DNA of 64,000 bases, taken from positions 434,001-498,000 of the forward strand of contig NZ_JAKFFT010000004.1 of assembly GCF_021502655.1 (NCBI RefSeq). Direction: 5' to 3'. Below are positions 42,135 through 50,218 of the stretch, one piece after another (positions within the stretch are counted from its first letter, which is position 1; every line of letters starts with the position of its first letter). The notes under the pieces were generated by a model. That model saw only the letters and a list, made by a program, of their open reading frames with translations, was not told the origin of the DNA and made no database searches. Position numbers and translations under genes: made by a program. Source of the stretch: Dyadobacter sp. CY347. Its GTDB lineage: Bacteria; Bacteroidota; Bacteroidia; Cytophagales; Spirosomataceae.

Positions 42135-43829
42135 TTACCAGTTTACCTTTACTTCTTTTTTCTTTGTTTCGTTCACCTTAACCTTCTGATTTTGAAACAG
42201 AATGCCCGTCTGATCTCCTTGCTGCCTGATTAATGCAACATCATAAAGTCCTTTGTCCATTTCGGAGAAAGGAATATTTGCCCTGAATCCCGGTGCAAAG
42301 TAATATTGTTTTAAAAACAGCTCTTTCCGGCTCGTATTCCGTGTTCTCAATGCTGGAAACAGATAATAGCGATCTTTTGAACTAAGCAAAATATAAATGC
42401 CGCTGTCCTGCAATCGCTGGCTGGTAAATGTATTATTTTCAATGGTCAGGTTTTCCTTGCCCGCATTAAATGTAGTGCGATCGTATAACTCGGTCAGGCC
42501 ACGTGAGTTTCCGGCGTAAGTTTGCCGGTCGGCAACGGAAATGAGCGGGAGCAGCTTTTCATAGAAAACCGGGGTCTTCTCGACGATATTAGCAGCGAAC
42601 GAAGTGTCTTCGGGATATTTCAGTTCCTTGTTTGAAAAAGTCCAGTTAAACTGGGACGTCGTCAATTCTTTGCGCAGATTATAAGCGTCAACCAAGTGAT
42701 AATGATAGCTGAAAATGTTGAATACAATGCCCAGGAAGACAATCGACGTCACATAAGGAGAAAGAAAACTTCCCCGAATGGGAATGACCACATACAGATA
42801 TGCGACAAGCAGCAACAGCACAGAGTAAATTTTATAGCGGCTGGTAACCAGCGTGTCAAATCCAAATCCTGCCCGGCTGTAAACAACGATCAATGCAGTT
42901 GCGAGGATAAAAAGAATGGTTCCGAGACAAAAAAGATCCGTAATGCGTTCAAACTTCTGGCTGTATTTATTCCTGACAATGCGAAACAGCGTGGTGGAAA
43001 CAATTGAAATAGCGACCAGAAACAAAATGATCCCCATGAAAAAGCAAACCTTAATGTGGTCCGCAACCGGGAAGGATTCTGCAAACGATCCTAAAAACGC
43101 CATGTAACCCTTAATGAACTGGAAAATGGACGCTTTGGATTCTGGATTTGATTCTGGTTTGGTATACCAATTGAAATAACAGAAAATCTCCACCGCACTG
43201 ACAACTAGCCACAACGCAAAGCGTTTTCTGTTGCCTGTTAAAAATAACAGTAATGCGCCCAGTGGAAGGACCAGCAAACCATTCCCGCTTGTCAGGATCG
43301 TTACCGCCGTCAGCAAGAGCGAAATAGCAAAGGGTAATGTTTTAAAATTGATACACAAATACAACGTCCCGACGGTCAATGTAACGACACCGAAATTCTG
43401 GATCGCGGCCATTCCCCAATACATATTTTCCCAGAATGCGAGCGTAAGCCAGAGAAAAGGAACGGGTAATAATGCTGATAAAGGCTTTTTGTTCTTTTTT
43501 AAGAGTTCGTACCAAAGCGGGATGACAGCCAGGAGCAGCAGATTTCCGGCGGTCATTAAGTGACGGTAATTCAACGATCCGAATAATGAGTAATCCCACC
43601 AGGAAATGAGTCGTGTTAAAGAAATCCGGTGCTCGTTATGCTGTTTAAACAGCAACCAGATCTTTTCTTTCCAGGTCGATGCTTGCGAATAGTAAAGGAT
43701 AAATTCCTTTAAAGCGTGATCGTCGTATTTCGGAATGTTAATGGCATAATAATTCCAGACCATAAAATAAATCAGGACCGGTAGCAGCAAGATCAGGCTC
43801 AGAATGATAGTTAAAGCCTTTTTCGTCAT
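42135..43829 (-). CDS. Multi-spanning membrane protein, GT-C-like
   Basis: The 564-residue protein has an N-terminal helix (residues 5-27) and about ten to eleven further helices. A conserved-looking acidic pair (YDDHALKEF at residues 35-43) follows the first helix, as in GT-C glycosyltransferases that use polyprenyl-linked sugars, and HNEHRIS follows. A C-terminal 120-residue soluble region is beta-rich. I do not recognise the precise family. It overlaps the transketolase C-subunit gene by 4 bp (ATGA), so the two are translationally coupled. Confidence 0.65.
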   Translation of the reverse strand: MTKKALTIILSLILLLPVLIYFMVWNYYAINIPKYDDHALKEFILYYSQASTWKEKIWLLFKQHNEHRISLTRLISWWDYSLFGSLNYRHLMTAGNLLLLAVIPLWYELLKKNKKPLSALLPVPFLWLTLAFWENMYWGMAAIQNFGVVTLTVGTLYLCINFKTLPFAISLLLTAVTILTSGNGLLVLPLGALLLFLTGNRKRFALWLVVSAVEIFCYFNWYTKPESNPESKASIFQFIKGYMAFLGSFAESFPVADHIKVCFFMGIILFLVAISIVSTTLFRIVRNKYSQKFERITDLFCLGTILFILATALIVVYSRAGFGFDTLVTSRYKIYSVLLLLVAYLYVVIPIRGSFLSPYVTSIVFLGIVFNIFSYHYHLVDAYNLRKELTTSQFNWTFSNKELKYPEDTSFAANIVEKTPVFYEKLLPLISVADRQTYAGNSRGLTELYDRTTFNAGKENLTIENNTFTSQRLQDSGIYILLSSKDRYYLFPALRTRNTSRKELFLKQYYFAPGFRANIPFSEMDKGLYDVALIRQQGDQTGILFQNQKVKVNETKKKEVKVNW

Positions 43830-44746
43830 GCCGGAATCATTAATTGACCAATATGGGAAACGATAGAATCGGGATCCAGGCCGGATAATTTCTGATGATA
43901 AGTCTGACTTCCGTAACGGGCATTTGGATAACCTTCTGCTCTAAGGCTTTTGAAAGCGCGGGGGAAAACGCCTTTCTCTAAAAGCTGAACAGAGAGCTGC
44001 TGCGCCAATCCGCCGATACTAATGTGTTCTTCCGCTACAAGAAGTGCAGGGGCTTTCCTAATGAGTGTTTCCACTTCATCCGTAATGTGCAAAGGAAAAT
44101 GCATGGCCGTAATTACATTCACCTTTGTTGCAAGATCTTCGGAAAGTGAAAGGGCTGTCATGACATTGTTAGCAATCGGTCCTAATGCAAAAACCGTGAT
44201 TTCAGCTGTTTCAGGCGCATGGATTACTTTGAATGAACCAGAAATATAGCTGTTATCCGGAGTTGTTTTCCCGGCGCCAAGACGCAGGTAAGCGGGACGC
44301 GCGTCAGAGACAATTTGCTGGATCATAGGCTCAACTTCATCGGCAAAAGCAGGAACCCAGACATTAGCATTCTGCTGACCGCTCAGGCAGGCCAGATCTT
44401 CGATGGTATGGTGGCTGCTTCCCATGATCCCGTATCCATAGCCGCCGCCATTTCCAACCAGGAAAACCGGTAAGTTGTTGAAACAAACGTCATTACGAAA
44501 CTGTTCGAGGCAACGATAAACGATAAACGGGGCAATGCTGTAACAAAAAACTTTATAACCTTTATGTGCAAATCCTGCTGCCACACCGACCATATTCTGC
44601 TCAGCCACACCAGCATTTATAAATCTTTTACCCAATTTGGCCTGCAAATTCTCCAATGCATTATAGCCAAGATCGCCAGTAATGAAAACAATGGAGTCAT
44701 CCTCCACTGCCAACTGCTCCATAGCGTTTGAAAATTCTTTTCTCAT
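43826..44746 (-). CDS. Transketolase C-terminal subunit
   Basis: The 306-residue protein holds the pyrimidine-binding (Pyr) domain and the C-terminal domain of transketolase. ITGDLGYNAL, FINAGVAEQNMVGVAAGFA and CYSIAPFI match the Pyr domain with the catalytic Glu in GVAEQN. It complements the N-terminal subunit at 47330-48157, forming a split transketolase. Split transketolases are often used for dedicated sugar synthesis. The two halves are separated here by the SDR-GT2 fusion and the higBA-like pair. The gene overlaps the membrane protein gene by 4 bp. Confidence 0.93.
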   Translation of the reverse strand: MRKEFSNAMEQLAVEDDSIVFITGDLGYNALENLQAKLGKRFINAGVAEQNMVGVAAGFAHKGYKVFCYSIAPFIVYRCLEQFRNDVCFNNLPVFLVGNGGGYGYGIMGSSHHTIEDLACLSGQQNANVWVPAFADEVEPMIQQIVSDARPAYLRLGAGKTTPDNSYISGSFKVIHAPETAEITVFALGPIANNVMTALSLSEDLATKVNVITAMHFPLHITDEVETLIRKAPALLVAEEHISIGGLAQQLSVQLLEKGVFPRAFKSLRAEGYPNARYGSQTYHQKLSGLDPDSIVSHIGQLMIPA

Positions 44747-44767
44747 TCAGTTTGTATGATGATGCTT

Positions 44768-44959
44768 TTAAGCACTTTTTATTCTGACAGCAGTTTCCAG
44801 TTTCGGAAGCGGATACATTTTCCGTTCGTATTCCTGAATCGCTTTGGCAACCTCCAAAAACTCCTGTTGTTTGTTGACGTCTTCCTCAAAATTCTCAGCT
44901 ATCAGATTATCGATAATTCTGAAAGCCTCATTATATTCTTGTTCAGTCGAAAGTTTCAT
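44768..44959 (-). CDS. HigA-type antitoxin N-terminal fragment, no HTH domain
   Basis: The 63-residue protein matches the N-terminal part of HigA antitoxins (STEQEYNEAFRIIDNLI, EYERKMYPLPK). Full-length HigA proteins of this kind have about 110-140 residues, with an XRE-type HTH after this region; here the frame stops after ETAVRIKSA. Only 21 bp separate it from the next gene. It directly follows higB by 11 bp. It is either a decayed antitoxin or a reduced form that keeps only a toxin-binding part. Confidence 0.72.
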   Translation of the reverse strand: MKLSTEQEYNEAFRIIDNLIAENFEEDVNKQQEFLEVAKAIQEYERKMYPLPKLETAVRIKSA

Positions 44960-44970
44960 AGCAATGTTCT

Positions 44971-45264
44971 TTAAATTTTTGAAACATTGATCTTATCATA
45001 TTCGCTATGCGATCCGAACCAGCGGATATAGACCGTCCGAACACTGAAAAATATCATGGCCACCATGCGATATTGATTTCCTTTAATGTTAAAGACAAAC
45101 CTGTTATCGCCCACATAGTCGACACTGTTAAAAACGGATTTGACATCCATGAAGTTTGCCCAGTCCGCCAATTCTGTCTTATCTGCCCATTCAGCAATTG
45201 CTGTTTTGGCCCCCGGGTATTTAACGCAATAGTTGTGTAATGTCCTTTGTTTGATAATAACCAT
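44971..45264 (-). CDS. higB: HigB-type mRNA interferase toxin
   Basis: HigB belongs to the RelE-like toxins that cleave mRNA on the ribosome. The 97-residue length is normal and the family pattern is complete: TLHNYCVKYPGAK at the N-terminus, VFNIKGNQYRMVAMIFF and the C-terminal YIRWFGSHSEYDKI. It is located upstream of the truncated higA, the usual HigB-then-HigA order. It is embedded in the glycan locus between the SDR-GT2 gene and the transketolase C-subunit gene, same strand. Confidence 0.9.
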   Translation of the reverse strand: MVIIKQRTLHNYCVKYPGAKTAIAEWADKTELADWANFMDVKSVFNSVDYVGDNRFVFNIKGNQYRMVAMIFFSVRTVYIRWFGSHSEYDKINVSKI

Positions 45265-45342
45265 TAAGCTTCAACCTTAATTTGAATTTATCCAATTTCA
45301 TTTGAGATTTCAAAAGTTGTTGAGCTTGTTTAAAACATTATA

Positions 45343-47337
45343 TTACTTCCTCAATTGCTTCACTAACGTCCTGATCTCGTCGGCGGTTTTGTATGATTTT
45401 GAGCCGCGGCGGATTCTGGTCCTGATGTATTTGGGTCGTTTTTTGGTTTCTTCAAAGATCTTGGCGATGTATTCTCCTAAGAACGAAATGCCGAGAATAG
45501 TTAATCCGCCGAAGAAAACGACCAGAACGATAACGGTGCTGATCCCTTGCGGCGTATCCCTAAAAAACACGAATTTCGCTAAGATTTGCCAAATAATCCC
45601 TAAAATTGAAAAACCGGTCAGTGCAAAACCTGCGTAACTCATCAATTCCAATGGTGCGAAACTAAACGAGAAGATCGCTTTTTTCGCCCACCAGATGTTC
45701 TTTGTCCAGTTATTTGTAGAAACGCCGAACATTCTTTCCGGCCTCACATATGGAACGCCCGTTTGCTTGAAACCAACCCAGGCACGCAATCCACGCAGAA
45801 ACTGCTCAGTTTCAGGCAGATCTACTAATTCCTTCACAACCTTGCGATCAATCATTGAAAAATCGCCGGCATCGCGGGGAATAGAAATGTAGCTGAGCCC
45901 TTGAAATACTTTATAGAACGATTTATAGAAAAAGTGAATATGAGGCTTCATTTCCCGCTGCACACGAACGCCGTAAACGACATCAAATCCTTCCATCCAT
46001 TTTTCATAAAAAGCAGGAATAATTTCCGGCGGATCCTGTAAATCACCATCCATTAAAACCACGCAATCACCCGTCGCGATCTCCATACCACTCAAAAATG
46101 CAGACTGCGAACCAAAATTGCGTGAGTGACTGATTCCCACCACATTAGGGTCTTTGTCACAAATCTGGCTGATCACTTCTTCCTGATTATCAGGCGAATT
46201 ATCATTCACAAAAATGATCTCATAGCGCACTTTCAGGTCATTGAATGTCTTCACAAGCCGCTCGTACATGAACGGAATGGCCTGCGCATCCTTATAACAA
46301 GCGATAATCGCCGTAATGATCGGATTCAGTTTTGGGTTTTCAAATGCGGGGATAACACGGTCTTCATATTTGATTTGCGCCTGCCAGTCACTGTATTTTG
46401 AAAGCCCGGTTTCCAGGGAAGTCCTGGCTTTCCAGCCGAAGTCCGTTTCGAATGCTGATGGGTCACCAAACCATTCCGCAAGGTCCCATTTCCGGTTGGA
46501 CATGCTGCCCCATTGTGGCTCCTGCGTGATGTTGAATGTTCTTCTTGAAGTATCAACAAGGTCGCCCATAGTGGTTTTGCGGCCCGTTGCAATGTTGTAG
46601 GATCTGCCAGAAGTCTCTTTGCTGATCTTTAATGCAGCATCCAGAAACGCTTCCACGCAATCTTCTATAAAAACAAAATCGCGGCTGATATCCGGCGACA
46701 CCAGTGAGGGAAGCTGTTTTTTTCTTGCGTTCTCGATCAATTTTGGGATCAGCCTGTCCGGCTCTTCCCAATATCCGTAAATGGAATAAAGCCTGAGATT
46801 AAGCGTTTTCAGATTAAAAACTTTGGCATAATATTCCAGCAAATATGCCGCCGAAACCTTGGAAACCGCATAATGACTGTTCGGTTCTACGCGGTCGGTT
46901 TCTTTTGGAGAAGTGCAGTTAAACCCATATTCCGAACTGCTTCCGGCATGGATGTAAACCATTTCCGTGTTACAGTTTTGCAGAATGTTAACCGTTCCGA
47001 TGACATTGGTTTCATAGGTCAGGTTTACATTATTTTGCTTGCTATAAGCACCGTATGCCGCCAGATTAAAGATCGTTTGCGGCTTATATTTTTCAAAAAC
47101 TTCCTGAACCGAATTATTGGAAAGGATATCGCAGTGGACAATGTTCTCGAAAGGAACATTCAGCAATTTAAGCCTCCATGCCTTCGTCGCGTCGTGTGTA
47201 AGCGCGTAACAGTCCTTGCGGATCTTAAAAATTTCGTTGAAAAGATTGGCCCCGATGAAGCCGCTTGCACCAAAAACAAAAACTGGCCCTTTTAAACTCT
47301 CTATTTTATCGCGGAAAACCGGCAATTGGTCATGCAT
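45343..47337 (-). CDS. Fused NAD-dependent epimerase/dehydratase and GT2 glycosyltransferase
   Basis: The 664-residue protein joins two enzymes. Residues about 18-325 are an extended SDR: GASGFIG at 23-29, the Ser-Ser region AGSSSEYG, and Tyr156 and Lys160 of the YxxxK motif. It should alter a nucleotide sugar. Residues about 338-640 are a GT2 of the DPM1/ArnC type, with acidic motif MDGDLQDPP (Asp430, Asp432, Asp435) and two C-terminal membrane helices (about 565-625). Such GT2 enzymes load sugars onto polyprenyl phosphate. The fusion would make and hand over a sugar in one step. It overlaps the transketolase N-subunit gene by 8 bp. Confidence 0.9.
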   Translation of the reverse strand: MHDQLPVFRDKIESLKGPVFVFGASGFIGANLFNEIFKIRKDCYALTHDATKAWRLKLLNVPFENIVHCDILSNNSVQEVFEKYKPQTIFNLAAYGAYSKQNNVNLTYETNVIGTVNILQNCNTEMVYIHAGSSSEYGFNCTSPKETDRVEPNSHYAVSKVSAAYLLEYYAKVFNLKTLNLRLYSIYGYWEEPDRLIPKLIENARKKQLPSLVSPDISRDFVFIEDCVEAFLDAALKISKETSGRSYNIATGRKTTMGDLVDTSRRTFNITQEPQWGSMSNRKWDLAEWFGDPSAFETDFGWKARTSLETGLSKYSDWQAQIKYEDRVIPAFENPKLNPIITAIIACYKDAQAIPFMYERLVKTFNDLKVRYEIIFVNDNSPDNQEEVISQICDKDPNVVGISHSRNFGSQSAFLSGMEIATGDCVVLMDGDLQDPPEIIPAFYEKWMEGFDVVYGVRVQREMKPHIHFFYKSFYKVFQGLSYISIPRDAGDFSMIDRKVVKELVDLPETEQFLRGLRAWVGFKQTGVPYVRPERMFGVSTNNWTKNIWWAKKAIFSFSFAPLELMSYAGFALTGFSILGIIWQILAKFVFFRDTPQGISTVIVLVVFFGGLTILGISFLGEYIAKIFEETKKRPKYIRTRIRRGSKSYKTADEIRTLVKQLRK

Positions 47338-48157
47338 TCGTCAATTCATTAAAGTAGCGTTCCTTTACTTCCAGCGTGGCTTGCTCGTATTGGTCTTTGT
47401 TCATTGGTAAATAATGCCACTCTAATTTATTCTCCATATAAGAGACTCCCTTGCCCTTCACAGTGTTGGCAATAATGGCCTTAGGAAGCCCATTCTTATG
47501 CGTTTTCAATGCATCAATAGCCTGACTTACAGCATGAATGTCATGGCCGTCAACCTCAATTGTTTCAAAACCAATCGCATTCCATTTCTCAACGGACGCA
47601 GTTTCTCCTAAAACTTTATCCGTAGGACCAAAACCCTGCAAACCATTTTTGTCAACGATCATAAAGAGGTTGTCCAATTCATTTTGAATGGCATAATGTG
47701 CTGCTTCCCAGGTTGTTCCTTCATTGGTTTCTCCATCTGAAAGCAATGCGAACGAATAGGTTTCTTCACCACTAACTTTGGCAGCATGTGCGATCCCGGT
47801 TGCGATGGGCAAGCCGTGACCCAACGAGCCGGTTGCGAAAGGGATTCCTTTGTATTGTCTTGGGGCCGGATGGGCTGGGAGCGAGGTGCCGTCCAGGTAA
47901 AAAGTATCCAGTTCTTCGTCGGTAATTTCGCCGGTAACATTCAGGCAGGCATATAACGCAGCGGCTGCGTGTCCTTTGGACAAAATGAAGGTGTCCTCTT
48001 CCGATTTTTGCAGAAAAATAACAGCGATCATCAAATCAATGCAGCTTAATGAGCAGCCGATATGACCGGCGTTTGCTTTATGGTAAAGGCCCAGAATTTT
48101 AAGCCGAAGTTCTCCGCTTATCTGCTTTGGGTCATTCAATATCTCTTCTGCGGTCAT
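47330..48157 (-). CDS. Transketolase N-terminal subunit
   Basis: The 275-residue protein is the thiamine diphosphate-binding (PP) domain of transketolase. GHIGCSLSCIDLM starts the domain, LSKGHAAAALY and LGHGLPIATGIA follow, and DGETNEGTTWEA with a downstream Asn (VDKNGLQG) forms the TPP-Mg motif. It would work with the C-subunit at 43826-44746. The gene lies 114 bp downstream of the GT39-like gene and overlaps the fusion gene by 8 bp. Confidence 0.93.
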   Translation of the reverse strand: MTAEEILNDPKQISGELRLKILGLYHKANAGHIGCSLSCIDLMIAVIFLQKSEEDTFILSKGHAAAALYACLNVTGEITDEELDTFYLDGTSLPAHPAPRQYKGIPFATGSLGHGLPIATGIAHAAKVSGEETYSFALLSDGETNEGTTWEAAHYAIQNELDNLFMIVDKNGLQGFGPTDKVLGETASVEKWNAIGFETIEVDGHDIHAVSQAIDALKTHKNGLPKAIIANTVKGKGVSYMENKLEWHYLPMNKDQYEQATLEVKERYFNELTNA

Positions 48158-48271
48158 GCCTGTGTATATGTCGATATTAAGAAAATCTCACTAATAAAGG
48201 TCAAATCTTCGATTTTGAGAGTGCAATATACAAAATCTTATTTGTCGGCTTTTGATATAAGCACACATTGC

Positions 48272-50140
48272 TTACTCCAATCCGTAACGTAGCCCTTTCA
48301 ATTTCTTGATCACCACCGGCTGTGGATTTCCTGCTTTTTTTAGTAAAATATGCGTAGTCTGCGTCGTGTCCATGACCTGCACATATTGCGCGCCTTTGGG
48401 TAAATACAAATTCGTCACCTGCGCATCCTGAACCGAGTAGGGAAGGAATGTCCTATCCATTTCTGACAGGATCGGGTAACGGGAGGCCGGATATAAAATC
48501 GTATCCCCTTCCTGATACATTCCCTTGATCTTTTGGGCGGCCTCATAATATGGATTAGGAGCCCGTGGTGTTGAGAAATATCCGTATTTCACCGAACGGT
48601 CTGCGTAAAATTCGCCAAGCCTTAACGAAACAAAGTATAACTGACAAGCCAGGCCAATAAATATCAAAGCCTTGAATTCCAGCTTAATAGTATTATAATA
48701 TTGAAGCAAAAGACTCAGGAATATGATCACATAGGGAAAAGAAAAACCTGAATAACGCTGCATCAATCCATATGTATGACCGTTTTTGAACGACATAATA
48801 ATTAAAAAGATGGTTGGAAACAGCGCCATAATGTAAACCATCAAAAGCCGCCTTCTGTGCTGCTTGTCAGCCTGCCTATGCACATCCGGAATGAATGAAA
48901 GTGCAAAAATGCTGATCGAAAGAATGATGAATTGCAGCTTGTGATTTGAGTAAAATGCAGCACCGGAAATAGCAAGCACGAAAGGAACAGCCGCTTTCAG
49001 TCCCTCAGGCATTTTAATGTAGTTCCTGAAACGATACCAGATGATCAGCAGCACGCCAATTGATATGGAAACAATCACGTTTTTTCTGCCGGCAAGGGCA
49101 TCCGTCATGCCATTCGTGAAGATGACGATGTCTGAAAAAAGCGGCAGCGCTTTTGTGAAAACGTTACTAATGGTGGCAGGCAAAATTATCCCGAAAGGGT
49201 TGTCGTAAGGCCGGGTTTCCGCCATTCTTTTGTAAAGGGCAGCCTGGTAATTGAGCGTATGGAGTGTATACGTTCCGCCGCCATAAATCATCCACCACGC
49301 CACGCCATACAAAGCCGCCACGGCAGAAACGGCCATTTTTATCCAGCCTTTGATATTCCTGAGAAAAAACAAAGCATACAAGGCGTGGCCCAATAGCACA
49401 GCAATAGATAGGAAATGCGACAAAATGCTTAACCCCGCTGCTATGACATAGCCAATGTATAGTCCTGTCGTTTTCCGCTTGGCAGCTTCATTTTCAATGA
49501 TTTGTAAAAAGAAATAAGTTGCCAGTAATGTTAGGAAGAACATTAGTGAATAACTTCGAGCCTGCTGGCTATAACCAATGAAAAACGGTTCGATAGCCAC
49601 AATAGCTGAGGCGATTAACCCTGTATTGACACTAAAAAAACGCCTTCCAAAAAGATACGTCAATCCAATGATGAGCACGCTGAAAACAACCGAAAGGGAC
49701 CGGGCAGAAAAGTCCGAAAGGCCGAAAACCTCCATCCAGAAGTGCAGAAGCAGATAATAGAAAGGACTGTTTCCAATGTCGCTCCTGTTATTGGCTTCGT
49801 AATAATCTTCGATCGTCTTGGGTGCCCAGAACTCTGCGGGGGTGAAAGCGCGGGGAGAATAATGTTCATTATAGGTAAAAGAACGCAGGACTCTCGGCGG
49901 ACTCAGACTGAATCCCGGCGTTTTCCAAAAACCCGAATTGGATAATTTAAGATTTGAAAAAACTTCCTTTTGATTAGCTCCTTCCAAAACAACACCCTGG
50001 CTAATCACCATCGTGCTTCTTTCATCAAAGAAAATACTGTAACGATCCAGATTGTGAAGCCTTAAAGCGATTCCCGCGATTAAAATGACAGCCAAAATGA
50101 GCCAGGTTCTCGGGGTTTCGTTCGTACGGTTTGAAAACAT
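48272..50140 (-). CDS. GT-C glycosyltransferase (ArnT/PMT-like, GT39/GT83 type)
   Basis: The 622-residue integral membrane protein has about a dozen helices. After the first helix comes IFFDERSTM, the acidic catalytic segment of the first periplasmic loop of ArnT- and PMT-like enzymes. PFFIGYSQQARSYSLMF follows in the typical place. These enzymes use polyprenyl-phosphate sugars in the periplasm. The polyprenyl-linked donor could come from the SDR-GT2 fusion encoded downstream. Confidence 0.85.
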   Translation of the reverse strand: MFSNRTNETPRTWLILAVILIAGIALRLHNLDRYSIFFDERSTMVISQGVVLEGANQKEVFSNLKLSNSGFWKTPGFSLSPPRVLRSFTYNEHYSPRAFTPAEFWAPKTIEDYYEANNRSDIGNSPFYYLLLHFWMEVFGLSDFSARSLSVVFSVLIIGLTYLFGRRFFSVNTGLIASAIVAIEPFFIGYSQQARSYSLMFFLTLLATYFFLQIIENEAAKRKTTGLYIGYVIAAGLSILSHFLSIAVLLGHALYALFFLRNIKGWIKMAVSAVAALYGVAWWMIYGGGTYTLHTLNYQAALYKRMAETRPYDNPFGIILPATISNVFTKALPLFSDIVIFTNGMTDALAGRKNVIVSISIGVLLIIWYRFRNYIKMPEGLKAAVPFVLAISGAAFYSNHKLQFIILSISIFALSFIPDVHRQADKQHRRRLLMVYIMALFPTIFLIIMSFKNGHTYGLMQRYSGFSFPYVIIFLSLLLQYYNTIKLEFKALIFIGLACQLYFVSLRLGEFYADRSVKYGYFSTPRAPNPYYEAAQKIKGMYQEGDTILYPASRYPILSEMDRTFLPYSVQDAQVTNLYLPKGAQYVQVMDTTQTTHILLKKAGNPQPVVIKKLKGLRYGLE

Positions 50141-50218
50141 TGAAGAAAGTTGATGTGCGCGGATGTTTGAAATCGACTTGCCGCGAAATTAAGCAAATTT
50201 CCCTTTATAGGATATTTT

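Noticed and set aside
44768..45264. Idea that the HigA fragment results from an insertion element
   Set aside because: No inverted repeats, target duplication or transposase remnants are visible at the junction to the transketolase gene.
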